Shown here one piece after another: positions 12,180 to 22,893 of a stretch of DNA of 64,000 nt; within the stretch, counting starts at the first letter, position 1; each line of letters begins with the position of its first letter. The notes under the pieces were generated by a model that saw only the letters and a program-made list of their open reading frames with translations, made no database searches and was not told the origin of the DNA. Source of the DNA: Oreohelix idahoensis (Eukaryota > Mollusca > Gastropoda > Stylommatophora > Oreohelicidae); contig JAMPIV010010594.1 in the NCBI GenBank assembly GCA_024509875.1, positions 496,001 to 560,000 on the forward strand, read 5' to 3'. Both the position numbers and the translations under genes were made by a program.

Positions 12180-14271
12180 ACAGAAGAACGACCTGATGAC
12201 TTGGAAACCCTCTGGATTAAATTCGAGGATATCATAAAGACAGCTGCTGCAGAAGCATGCGGTGAAGTCCGACTTGGGAACAAGAGAAAGAGGACACCTT
12301 GGTGGGCAGAGGAAGTCAAAGAGAAAATAAGAAAGAAGAAAATGGCATGGAAACAATACTTAGGAGCTAAAAACACAACAGGACAAATGGAAAAAATATA
12401 GAGAATATGTGACACTCAGAACAGAAGCAAAGAACAAAGTGCTAGCAGCAAAACAGAAGTCCTGGGAAGAATTTGGAGAAAAGCCAGAAAAAGATGCACA
12501 AGAAAACCAGAAATTGTTCTATAAGACCCTAAAGAACACGAGGAAGGAAAAACAATGCCCTCTCAAATTTATAAAGGACAAGCAAGGCAAATTGCTTACT
12601 GCCCCGAAGGAAGTAATGGGAAGATGGAAAGAATATTTCTCAGAACTCCTGGATGGTGAGCATGGTGAAGCATCAGAAATGATAAACACTAGCACAGAAG
12701 AGAAAACCAATGATGGTGAAGATGACATAAAGATGGAAGAACTGAAGGCAGCACTGGAGAAAATCAAGATGGGCAAAGCAGCAGGGCATGATGGTATAGC
12801 ACCAGAAATGGATAAGTTCATGGGAGCATCAGGCGACCTATTACTCTTAAGGGTTTTACAGGCAGCGTGGTACAACAAGACCATACCAAAGGATTGGGAG
12901 ATTGCCATCATAACACCAATTTTAAAAAAAGGGTGACAATCGACAGTGTGGAAACCATAGAGGCATATCCCTTCTCAGTGTCCCTGGTAAAATCTACTCT
13001 AGAATCCTAGAGCAGAGACTCCGACGCCTAGCTGAGCCACAGTTGGATGAGGTCCAGTGCGGATTCCGAGCAAACCGAAGTACTCGAGACCTAATCTTCA
13101 CACTCAGACAGCTGAGTGAAAAGGCCCTTGAGTATAAGAGTGAGATCCATCTTTGTTTCATAGATCTGGAAAAGGCGTTTGACAGGGTCCCATGGAGCAA
13201 ACTTTGGGACTGTTTGGCAAAGAAGAATATTCCAGCACCTCTGATTCATGCTATACAGAGCTTCTACAAGTCTTGCAGAAATTATGTGAGGACAGCAAAC
13301 CATAAGTCAGAAGAGTTCAGGACCACCACTGGTGTAAGACAAGGTGATATCCTATCACCTTACCTCTTCATACTCCTTATGGACGATGTCATCAAGGCAT
13401 GTAAGGAGAGAACAAGAAAGTATTCAGTGGGGTACTGGAAGATGAGACAGGTCTATATTTCGGAGCTGGCATTTGCTGATGATGTTGCCCTGATTGCTAA
13501 ATCAGAGGCACATCTCCAATCTAACCTGCAAGTCTGGAAGGAAGAGCTGGAGAAGAGAGGGATGGTCATAAGCAGCTCTAAAACAAAATCCATGGTGATA
13601 TCACGAGAAGAAAGAAGACATCAGATTAAGCTGGGAGAACAGGTCCTGGAGCAGGTCGACCACTTTAAATACCTCGGAGCTATTATAGACTGAAAGGGAG
13701 GCATCAAAGAAGAGTTGGCCACTCGAAAAGCAGCAGCTGTGAGACTTTTTCAGGCCATAAATCGAGGATTCCTCAGCAAGAGAGAGGTTGGTAAGAAAAC
13801 GAAGATGGCTGTATACCGCTCCACCTATGTCCCAGTCTTGACATATGGATGCGAGTCATGGGCAATGACTACAACCCATAAAAGCCAGATCCAAACCTCA
13901 GAAATGAGGTATCTGAGGAAGGTGGTTGAAGTAACAAGAAGAGACATGGTACGCAACCAGACGATACGTCAAGGCCTGAAATCCTACCCCCTGCAGACCC
14001 AAGTAGAACAGTCCCAATTAAGATGGTTTGGCCATGTCTGCAGAATGGGAGAAGATCGGATACCACGACAAGCACGGGAAACAAAGAGCCAAGGATCCAG
14101 ACCCCGAGGACGACCCAGAGTCCGCTGGGAGGACAACATTAGACAATCTTTGAAGGACCGAGGACTAGAATGGAACCAGACCAGGAGGAAGACAGCCAAT
14201 AGGATAGTCTGGCGCTCTCTCTTCCAAACCTCTACACCTCACGGTAGAAGGGGAACGACTAAGTAAGTAAG
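12180..14271 (+). mobile_element. LINE D (RTE/CR1-like), 5'-truncated, with 9-bp target duplication
   Basis: Flanked by TAAACATCC at 12171-12179 and 14272-14280, with a (TAAG)n 3' tail. The coding part runs from the region before the RT to the C-terminus. The endonuclease is absent, which is normal for a 5'-truncated insertion. Short 3' fragments of the same family lie at 2502-2653 and 8424-8640. Confidence 0.92.
12201..14266 (+). pseudogene. LINE D reverse transcriptase, broken by frameshifts and stops
   Basis: The frame is open in pieces: 12201-12401; 12409-12936 (GKAAGHDGIAPEM, IITPILKKG); 13043-13693 (FRANRSTRD, FIDLEKAFDRVPW, GVRQGDILSPYLF, LAFADDVAL); and 13715-14266 (YGCESWAMT, RWFGHVCRM, RPRVRWEDN). 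Lesions are a stop and frameshift at ~12400, a frameshift at ~12935 and a TGA at 13691-13693 within YLGAIID. The catalytic FADD pair is still present. It would have acted as RT in target-primed reverse transcription, but this copy is dead. Confidence 0.88.
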
Positions 14272-14280
14272 TAAACATCC

Positions 14281-14553
14281 TATTGTCCATCAGAAGTGCA
14301 CCTTGTGTTTCTGTTGTTTTAATCGGTCGGATAGTTCACAATATAACTGGGACCTTCAGATATCATGTGATCGGAACTCTAATAGTTCTTTAGATCTAGA
14401 GTAAAAGTCCATCATAACTTGTTCTTCTTCTGTGATCCTTAGCCGCCGACTGTCACAGCAGTTAGTTGCCATCAAGCCCTATGGCGTCGTGCAGGGCAGC
14501 AACAAACTGCTTCCACTTTACTCGGTCGGCGTCATATGACGGAAATTAAATTC
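14281..14553. other. Spacer between LINE D and SINE
   Basis: Short unassigned sequence ending in the palindromic dispersed repeat (CATATGACGG..ATTAAATTC), into which the next SINE inserted. Confidence 0.4.
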
Positions 14554-14859
14554 TTCTTCTTGTTCTTCTTCCTCGTTCGTCCTGAAAAGGACGTTGGTTG
14601 TGTTGTGTCTGTTTACAGCGGAGCTGCGATATCTGCGCCTTTCGGCCGGCACATCCGACTTCAGCACGGCATTTTTTTGGGACCGGGTTTGCCTTCCCTC
14701 TTCGATCCCTACTCTCTCAGCCAGACTGCAGTGATGCAGCCTGTTTCCAGGACCACCACGTGGAGGTGGAGTAGGGTCTTGGTCAGCTCTGGTTCGCTGA
14801 CGCAAGCAGTCAAGCTGTGGGTCGCTGACTGCATTCTCTATTGCTGCGTCTTTGGGTCT
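14554..14859 (-). mobile_element. 306-bp SINE with (GAA)n tail, copy 1
   Basis: Flanked by ATTAAATTC at 14545-14553 and 14860-14868. On the minus strand it begins GACCCAAAGACGCAGC and ends ACGAACGAGGAAGAAGAA. It is the same length as the copy at 38380-38685, and a 112-bp 3' fragment lies at 23199-23310. Its last ~18 bp resemble the 3' end of LINE F (..GCGAACGAGGAAGAAGAAG near 50945), the usual sign of a SINE using a partner LINE's machinery. I could not recognise a clear Pol III promoter, so it might instead be a LINE 3'-end derivative. Confidence 0.8.
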
Positions 14860-15428
14860 ATTAAATTCAAAGCACCAATACTTAATTGCAACCATTCAGA
14901 TCTAATGCCTCCTTATTTGTGGTGCTGAAAATGGCTCTGAGGAAATAAAAGTCAGCAGACATCATCCAATTTGCGCACTTTTCTTTGTCGAAGGCTACTA
15001 TTTTCGGGAGAGTATTAAAAAACTCAAATATTTGTTTCACATCCGGTGTTGAAAGTCTGAACACCCACGCCGTTCACCGTGCTTTGCGCAAACAAATCCC
15101 ACGCCGTTCACGTTGCACATCGTGCTTTGCGCACTTTTCTGTGGCGAATGTTTCTATTTTAGGGAGCGTTACGTACTGAGAGAAAAAGCTGGGACATAAT
15201 ATATAGGACTAGCAACAACCCGCCAAAATTGGCAGGTTTTTAATTATAGTGTGTTGTTTCTGTTACACATTTTACATTGCTGCTGCTTCTATAGTCTCGC
15301 TTGCTCGCTGTGAATGACGCCATCTTATCAGTAAATTAATATGAAACAAATATAAAGGTATGTTATCAGGCACTCGTAGGAAATAAAGAAGTAGAACACT
15401 AGACAACAGAAAAACAACAGACATGAAT
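14860..15428. other. Unassigned spacer
   Basis: Contains a locally repeated CACGCCGTTCACGTTGC/CACCGTGCTTTGCGCA phrase around 15065-15145 and an imperfect hairpin near 15220. No gene is evident. Confidence 0.35.
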
Positions 15429-15511
15429 GGCTTACCCAGGATTCGAACCCTGGACCTTCCGTGCGACAACCCCGCCGAGCCATGCAAGCGAATCACACTA
15501 TCCTCCCTGCC
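15429..15511 (-). repeat. tRNA-like segment, probably a SINE head
   Basis: On the minus strand, 83 nt end with a perfect T-arm (CCAGG-GTTCGAAT-CCTGG) containing a B-box GGTTCGAATCC, and begin GGCAGGGAGGATAGTGTG. The acceptor stem pairs poorly (GGCAGGG with GTAAGCC) and no convincing anticodon arm is seen, so I call it tRNA-derived, not a functional tRNA. Confidence 0.5.
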
Positions 15512-15939
15512 ATCTACGCATCACCAAAAAAGGATGCTTCGATGACAGGTCATTAGTTTTTACTGTTTACAGGCCTCGGGTTTCCCTTCCATATGAGCCA
15601 TCTTATCATTTTGATCCATAATAATAAATCTGCAATACTTTAAATTAAAATTTTGTCTTGAAGATACAATCCAAGACTTACATTTTAAGGTTATTTTTAA
15701 GAAAAATGATCGAGTTAAATCCGTTTCCCGAATGAAACTGGACAGAAGAATACGGTATCTTGATTATCTGTTGCGCACCGTCACACTTTTCTATTTCCGC
15801 TAGAGAACGTGTAAGGGGAAACAATACAATTATTGTCTCACTTTCAACCACAGTTGCATCCCTTAGCTGTGGTCGAAAGTTAATGTACTATATCGAAATT
15901 AGAAAAAAAGTGCGCAAATGACGGTGTCAAACTGTGACT
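15512..15939. other. Unassigned spacer
   Basis: AT-rich, no coding or RNA feature recognised. It ends at the (GAA)n tail of LINE F. Confidence 0.3.
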
Positions 15940-16112
15940 TCTTCTTCTTCTTCTTCGTACACTCTCAGACGTCCACTTGAATGTTCTCAAAGAAAGCAGT
16001 AGTCAGTTTGAGGCTATTTGAATCCCAGTAAAGCTTTTCCACGAAAGGAGCTGGCGTCGGCCATATGCACTTTCTCTGTTCCACTTATAAGGGGCAACTT
16101 TGAAGCAGATGT

Positions 16113-17177
16113 TCAGCAGTCATTTTTTTCAGTGCCACAGTTACACTGATCGGTAGTTCCTATCTTTAGCTTGTTGAATAGATGGCATCTCAATCTGTTG
16201 TGGCCAGTGTGGAGTCTGACGATTACCACTTGTTCTCTTCTGAGGAGCTGGTAGTAAGCATCATTCTGTGTGTGCCCTGGATGTTCAACATTCCATTTGT
16301 TTCTGTATCTGATTCTGATAAAACTCTTTGCCTCCTCAAAAGTTATGCTTGCATCAGGCTGAGGTAGATGTGAACCTTCTTTTGCCATTCTGTCAGCCTC
16401 TTCATTGCCGGTGATGTTACAATGAGATGGGATCCATTGGATCACAACACTTTTGAATCGTTGACAAAGTTTGTGGAGCACTACTCTGAGATCATCCAGG
16501 TCTGTATTATTTTGGCTTTTCAACGTTGCAATTACTGACTGTGCATAAGTAAAGAAAGCAACTTGTCTCTCTGCGCTTTCTTCTGTCAATACAACCTCTG
16601 CTGCAGTTTTCAAGGCCTCTGCCTCTGCTATGAAGTTGCTGGAGAATCGTCCTGTCGCCACTGACAGCCTTTCTTTTGCACCAGTGCTTAAGGTCAGAAA
16701 GACACCCCCACCTCCATTTTCTGTTGCATTTGTTGCTGATCCATCTGTGTATGCATGGGTCCAGGTGTTCCGTAGATAATGTTTCTCTATGTATTTTGTT
16801 GCTATGGATTTTCTATCAGTTGCAGTTTTGCTCTTTTTTCTTTCAATTCCAGGAATGTTTTCTATCATTTTATGGAAACGATTTTGTTTCCAAACTGGAA
16901 GCTTGTGTGCAGTGTAGATGGGTTTAACAGTGGATATTTCATCCATGGATACTGCTCTCATTTGTGGTTTGGTTGATTCTACAAAATTGCTTCGTTTGAG
17001 TCTTTGCCTTCTAAGAGCATTTATTCTATGGCACATTGGGTGGTCTGTTAGTCTTTTGAATTTTTCGGCCCGTTGCTGAGTCCTGCAGTCTCTTCTATCT
17101 GTCATTGGCTGGAGGCATGTAATCTTTTCGAGTTCTTTTATAGGTGTTGACTTCATGCCTCCCGTTATAATTCTCAT
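16113..17177 (-). pseudogene. LINE F RT C-terminus and RNase H domain (copy 1)
   Basis: An open minus-strand stretch from MRIITGGMKS to CNCGTEKNDC. RNase H motifs are YTDGSATNA (first Asp), FIAEAEALK (Glu), an altered second-Asp strand (VAFFTYAQSVIA, where copy 2 has FSDALS; Asp replaced by Tyr) and IQWIPSHCNITGNEEADRMAK. The loss of the second catalytic Asp marks decay. The domain normally removes the RNA template strand. It ends at the Cys-rich CNCG motif, and the (GAA)n tail follows ~170 bp further on. Confidence 0.85.
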
Positions 17178-17714
17178 TGCTTGATTTTGGAGTCTGCTAA
17201 TTTGATCGAAGTTTGTCTTAGCTGCTGTTGCCTATGCTGCCATGTCATATTCAAGGACTAGCCTCACTCGCCCTGTGTACAACGTCTTAAGCACTTTCTC
17301 ATCTGCACCCCAAGTTGTTCCAGCAAGTTTTTTCATAATTGCCATTCTTTGTCTTGCTCTCATTCGATTTCTGTTTTTTCCAAGTCAGACGGCGATAAAA
17401 AAAAATGCCTAGGTAGTTTGGATTTTCATTTAAATGAAGATTTTCTCCGTTTAGTACTAGTTTGAAGCTCTGAGGTCTAGTTGAGAGGGAAAATACAGTG
17501 TACGTTGTTTTCTCTTCATTAATCTTCATGAGCCATGTTTTGGCCCACTCTTCCAGTGATGTTAGTGCTTGCTGCATCAGAACGTTTGCAGTAGTGATAC
17601 GTTTTTCAGAGATCCACAAGGCTAAGTCATCTGCAAAGGAAGCATTGTGTGCTATTTGTTGAATATTGTCAGTTATGTCATTTATGTATGCAAGGAACAG
17701 TGTATGTGACAGGA
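17178..17714 (-). pseudogene. LINE F RT palm/thumb (copy 1), frameshifted
   Basis: The minus strand carries HTLFLAYINDITDNI, then ASFADDLALWISEK (catalytic ADD), KTWLMKINEEKTTYTVF and PNYLGIFF.RRLTW. A frameshift near 17380 and a TAG near 17235 separate it from the following part. Its 5' neighbour (..LEQGIPQGEVLSH) lies beyond the LINE A insertion at 19152 onward. Confidence 0.8.
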
Positions 17715-19111
17715 GACGACTTTGGCAAAAGTTAGCTGAGCGCATATATCCAGAGTCACAGTGTGGATTCCGAGCTGGTAGATCAACAACAGACACGATC
17801 TTCTCTGTCCGCCAGCTTCAGGAAAAATCAAGAGAGCAGAAAAGGCCTTTATATATCGCCTTTATAGACCTCACAAAAGCATTTGACCTGGTTAGTAGGG
17901 ATGGACTCTTCAAAATCCTCCTGAAAATAGGCTGCCCTTCTAAAATGCTGGAAATGATAAAGTCATTTCATGACGACATGAAGGGAACAGTCCAATATGC
18001 TGGAATCACGTCACAACCCTTTGACATACGAAGTGGCGTTAAACAAGGCTGTGTTCTGGCTCCGACCCTCTTCGGGATCTTCTTTGCCTTACTCTTGAAA
18101 CATGCATTCAGAGATGCAACTGAAGGAATATACCTTCACACTAGGCCAGATGGCCGTCTGTTTAATGTTTCAAGGCTGAAGGCAAAAACAAAAATCAGAA
18201 GGGTCACTATAAGAGACTTGTTGTTTGCTGATGATGCTGCAGTCGTCACTCAAAGCCAACAGGAGCTTCAGAACTTGATGAATCGCTTCACTAAAGCATG
18301 CAAGGACTTTGGCCTCACAATAAGTCTAAAGAAAACGAATGTGCTAAGTCAGGATGCGGGTGCTGCACCAGTTATCACTATCGATAACTATGAATTGGCA
18401 GTGGTGCACCACTTCACATACCTATGGTCTACCATCAATGACAGACTCTCATTGGATACAGAAATCGACAGCCGCATTGGCAAAGCTGCAGCTACCTTTG
18501 CCCGCCTCACATCGCGTGTTTGGGGAAACTCCAAACTCACAATGAAGACCAACGCTGCGGTATATAATGCCTGCGTCACCAGCACACTCCTATATGGCAG
18601 CGAGATCTGGACGACCTATGCTAAGCAAGAAAGAAGGCTCAATACCTTCCATTTACGGTGTCTACGCCGCATCCTCGGCATCTCGTGGAAAGATAAAGTG
18701 ACAAATGTCGAGGTGTTGTCACGTGCTGGCCTTCAAAGTATGTATACACTGCTTAGACAGCGCAGACTTCGCTGGCTTGGCCATGTTCGCCGCATGGAAG
18801 ATGGTCGCATCCCAAAAGATATCTTCTACGGACAATTAGCAGATGGCAAGAGAACAGTTGGGCGACCACAGCTGAGGTTCAAAGATGTGTGCAAGAGAGA
18901 TATGAGGGCACTGAACATGGATCCAGCAACATGGGAGGATGAAGCTGCCGATCGCACTAAGTGGCGATGCTATTTACGGCGCCACCTCAGATTGGGCAAA
19001 GAGAGACTCACACAACAAGCAGGGGAGGGGAGAAAACGTCGAAAGGAGCACCAGGAAAATAAGCAGCTAACGGCTGTCACCTCAGGGGCGCATTCCCATA
19101 GTCAGTTATGA
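17715..19111 (+). pseudogene. LINE A reverse transcriptase C-terminal two thirds (open, 5'-truncated)
   Basis: The frame is open to the stop at 19109-19111. Motifs are AERIYPESQCGFRAGRSTTD, FIDLTKAFD, GVKQGCVLAPTLFG, LLFADDAAVVTQS, a thumb region with LLYGSEIWTTYAKQ, and the C-terminal LRRILGISWKDKVTN and RRLRWLGHVRRMEDG. The first RT blocks and the endonuclease are missing, and an upstream ATG at 17666 lies in flanking LINE F and is not a real start. Basic C-terminus RKRRKEH. Confidence 0.88.
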
Positions 19112-19139
19112 CTGAAGGGGCTATTATTATTATTATTAT
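17715..19139 (+). mobile_element. LINE A copy 2, 5'-truncated, inserted in LINE F
   Basis: Flanked by TATGTGACAGGA at 17703-17714 and 19140-19151, ending in an (ATT)n tail. Nearly identical over ~860 bp to the inverse of 1-870 (copy 1). It starts inside the RT, so endonuclease and leader are missing. Confidence 0.93.
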
Positions 19140-19151
19140 TATGTGACAGGA

Positions 19152-19323
19152 CTTCCCCTTGTGGGATACCCTGCTCTAATATAAACTTTTTACTAGTCTG
19201 TCCTTGCAGCTGTACTCTGGCGGTTCTATTTTCAAGGTAGTATATTTTAGTAACCAATCCATTTGTACATTCGCCGACATTCACCATTTCTCTGCAGTTT
19301 GACTTTCAATCCCTCTGTCACGA
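19152..19323 (-). pseudogene. LINE F short RT segment between two insertions
   Basis: The minus strand reads GLKVKLQRNGECRRMYKWIG, then YLENRTARVQLQGQTSKKF, LEQGIPQGEVLSH, matching copy 2 (GLRVKM..., NYLTNRTARVQVHGQ, EHGVPQGGVLSP). It is bounded left by the LINE A target duplication and right by the 3.3-kb insert. Confidence 0.8.
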
Positions 19324-22300
19324 GAGGGTTTATTATTAGTGAATTTCTAAGATATCCTTGACAAGAAGTTGTATCAGATGATACCAGGATAGTGCCAGAT
19401 AAGAGTCTGGTCTTACAAGAAATACCCCCTTTTCTGAAAAGAATAAGGATGTATCGACATCAAAGGCAGGATCAAGCTGTATAAGTTTCTAGGTATGATG
19501 ATATTATATGTTCCTAGATCCCTATGGGCTCCCTCTCAAGATCCTCCTATGATTATATTAGTATTATTGTTGTTGACTCTGCGAGGGGTATTAACTAAAT
19601 TATTTACCAACAAGAACTTGAACTCGACTTAATTAATTAAGTAAGTCTGCTGGTAAATTTTACAATTTATTTATACAGTTTCTCTTTTCTGTTTGAAAAG
19701 CTTGAAATGAAATCAAGCTGTTAATGGTTATACTGATCTGCTCTCAGATACAGAAGGCAAGGCACTATACACTAACACTTTTTGCGCTCGCTGTAGTTTT
19801 TCAAAATAGGACTGGCCTGATTTCGTTAGAACACACGTTATTTATAGTGCGAGGTCGGGCGTCCTAGGGGTTTCCCTGCTCGCTATTATTTGTATCCCAA
19901 AATATTTGTAAAATCTGTCTAGGTGTGCAAATCAGGAAAACTTATATTTTATTTATTTACGTTATTCCTGGAGCGATTTCCTTCATCTAAAGCTTTAAAT
20001 ACTCTATGTATTATTCTACACCTTCTTAGCCAATAATCTTTTACTTTCCTAATTGCATTTTATTCTATGCATACTCTAAACAGCAAAATTATGGAATAAC
20101 CTGAGGTCTCGATGCATTCAACCAGAGATTTCTCTCTTCCTATAATACTATTCATGGAAGACTCTGCACAGACGTGTAGAGCAACATTCCCAGTATGGCA
20201 TTAGTGACCTCTTCCAGGTGGTACTTCTTTCCTAAGTCCATAATTAATTGGCATCCTCCACTAGGTTGCACAGATTTCGACTGGCCATTTTCTGTTTAAT
20301 GCTTTAGTTAACACGGCATAAAGGTACCTTCTGATTGGTTCGTGTATCAAGCATGTCTTACTGTGACAGACGAACGCATCCGACCCTGAATGATATGATA
20401 CGACTCTTCGTAACGACCCCTTGGATAACATCAGTGCCCCCGAAATATTTTAACCTTTCGTCAAACGGGATTTTTCTTTTCACCTGGACTCATTAGCTAT
20501 GCAACCTTTCCACGCAGATTGGCAACACCTTTGCTGATTGATATGTGGACAGCTTATCTACCGTTCATTCTGGTCATCGCATTGATTTAAGGAGAGGCTA
20601 AATCACGCCCATGGTCATCTCTTGAGCAATCATATGCAGTAATTTCATTAACTTGGCCCAGAGGGAACGTTGCCAGCATCAAACAGAATGTAGCGGCACA
20701 CGATCAAACAGGCACTGAGAGATCTCAGGAAAGACTAGCGCCACGATCAAAGACAGTAGTGGCCCCTGACGAGCGACACAAGTTCCCTGCCGGTATTTTC
20801 GCATCTCCATGCTAAACGCAGAACCGATCGCAGTGAAAGCGAACGGGGAAAGCCGGAACGCAAGCAGCGAGCGAAGATACGAGAGACCAGGGGCGGCATA
20901 TCTCTTTAGTTTGGCGGTCAGATCCCCAAAAGTGTCCTGAGATCTAAAAAGGTGTCAAGTTTCTCATGTCCCACATCTTTCATTTCATTCTAGATATATA
21001 CAGACAACGTAGAAATACACTTTATCACTCGCTGACCAGAATTTAACAGAAGCACTAGCTATATTTGAAATCTTGTTATAGATTTTCCCCTGGATTTTAT
21101 ACATATTTGCAGTGAATTCTATTTCTGTGCAAAACGAGTGATCGTAACCTGTGCGATCCCAGCATTAAGAAAACAATAAAGCAAATCAATCTAAGCAAAG
21201 CAAAGCATAAACAGTGTGTAGAGTCTCCCTGACTCAGAACTTGTTGAGACTGTGTAAATTTTTAATCTTTGAGGCGATTCTATGTTTGGAATTCCGCTAT
21301 CTAACTTATAGCAAAGAATGCACACCCAAAGACAAATTTAACACACCATCAAGCAAAATAAGTCGTAACGGGAAGAAGAACACTGGCCCGAGCTTTTGTT
21401 AGTTTACTGACAGAGAGAGAATACATATTTACCGAACAGTGATGTGACTAGTTTTCTCCCTGGACTTAAACCATACCTCACGGATAAAGTGTACCAGCAC
21501 GCGTAAGAATTTTATTATCAGCGGCAAAGTCAAATAGACCACACCATCCTCACCCCGGTATCAGAGACCGTGCCCTCCCATAGAAACTGTTATTAAGAAA
21601 AGAGACACAAATACAGATTCATTTTCCAGGTATTACGGGATCCTTTTTATGTGCTGAACGCCTACCCGCTAATCTGGGGCTGGAAATTGAACTAACACTC
21701 ATACATTTAGTTTGAGGTGTAACTGCTGTTGTGTTATTCTATGGAGTGCCAGATTTTTTCACAATCGGTAAGTAGAGCAAGATGAGTGAAGGCCTTTGCT
21801 AGCGCGTGTATTAATGACAGGAAATTTAATCTTATTTTGTAACCCATTTGTTAACTTGCTTACCGGGTAATACATTTTCTGTATCCCCGGCATTGTTCCT
21901 TTAAGTGGGATAGTTTTGATAAACTCTGTTTTAAACCCCCCTCCTTTCCTTTTGCTTAGTAAAGGGAAGAACAATTGGGAAGAACAGGATTTTTCTACCA
22001 CCCATACCTAATTTTGTAACACCTCTTTTCAGAGTAATTAACTTTACTGTTAGGTTAACTTACCTATGTTCCTGATAACTATTTATCTTTGGACTGGGTT
22101 TATCTTTGTCTAATAAGCGGGACGGGCTTAGTCGATACCAATCTTCTTCACCCCCTCCCTACCTTGTTATTTGCATTCTTCTGTAATTTTGATAATTCTT
22201 GTTGTAAACAAATGATTATTGTAGTGATTGGTTTTTTACCTTTAATAAACAACATAAACTTAATCGTTATTGTGTCGGACTACCCAAAGCCCAAAATTTC

Positions 22301-22658
22301 CCCTATTTGTTTAAGATAGTTGTATCCACGTCGTCTGTGTGTTTGAAGCACCAAATCGGTGGGAGAGCAAGTGTGTGTCTGGAAAACTGGCAAATAATTG
22401 TTTGACCAGGAGAGTGGAAGAGAAGATTGAGAGAAACGATTTGTCGTAAATAAGTCTGTCTTTACTCTCCTCCAGCACTCTGTGAAGCAACTATTTACTC
22501 TCTACATTTCTATCACTGAGCTTTTCCCCATCATTCTACACTCTAAACCGGACTACTATTTCTAAGACTCTTTCTCTCAAAATAAATTTACGACACTTAC
22601 CAAGTATGGCCATTTTCGCCAGAGTTACACAGAAGGACGTGTTGTGAAAACAGACATT
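19324..22658. mobile_element. Unidentified 3.3-kb insertion within LINE F
   Basis: It splits the LINE F RT between KVWKEG (minus strand, 22680s) and GLKVKL (19310s). A candidate 6-bp duplication TCACGA flanks it (19318-19323 and 22659-22664). The joined frame would keep about four extra codons, so the borders are provisional. No frame longer than ~80 codons, no clear terminal repeats and no long direct repeats were found by eye. It could be a non-autonomous element or several. Confidence 0.4.
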
Positions 22659-22659
22659 T

Positions 22660-22893
22660 CACGACACCTTCTTTCCATACTTTATCGAAAACTTTTTCTA
22701 AATCTACCCAAACCACTAGCGTGTGTTTTTTTTTCGTGGAAGGCATCTTCGATTTCCTGAGCTATATATGTGATTTGATCTTCAGTGGATCTGTGTTGTC
22801 TGAATCCTGCTTGTTGATGGTTTAATAGGTGTTTGCTTTCCAGGTGTCACATCAGTCTGGTATTAATCATGCGCTCCATCAGTTTTGTTAGAG
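22660..22893 (-). pseudogene. LINE F RT N-terminal motifs
   Basis: The minus strand reads SLTKLMERMINTRLM, then a stop, HLESKHLLNHQQAGFRQHRS, TEDQITYIAQEIEDAF and VWVDLEKVFDKVWKEG, closely like copy 2. The border to LINE E RNase H sequence at ~22893 is abrupt. Confidence 0.8.

Larger units (their letters stand above)
15940..22893 (-). mobile_element. LINE F (RNase H-bearing, I/Jockey-like), copy 1, with two internal insertions
   Basis: Four minus-strand parts follow copy 2 (48407-50929) in order: 22893-22660 (RT N-terminal part), 19323-19152, 17714-17178, and 17177-15940 (RNase H, Cys-rich tail and (GAA)n end). Between them lie LINE A copy 2 (17715-19139) and an unidentified 3.3-kb insert (about 19324-22658). 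Frameshifts and stops break the frame, so it is a dead copy. Confidence 0.78.

Noticed and set aside
14536..14928. Overlapping 125-130-codon frames on both strands
   Set aside because: They cover the SINE and flanks; similar frames appear in the other SINE copy, so they reflect repeat sequence and not genes.
15429..15511. Functional tRNA gene on the minus strand
   Set aside because: The T-arm is perfect but the acceptor stem mismatches and no clear anticodon arm is visible; better explained as a SINE head.
17666..17714. ATG at 17666 as the start of the LINE A copy 2 protein
   Set aside because: This ATG lies in the flanking LINE F sequence, before the target duplication; LINE A begins at 17715 and is 5'-truncated.
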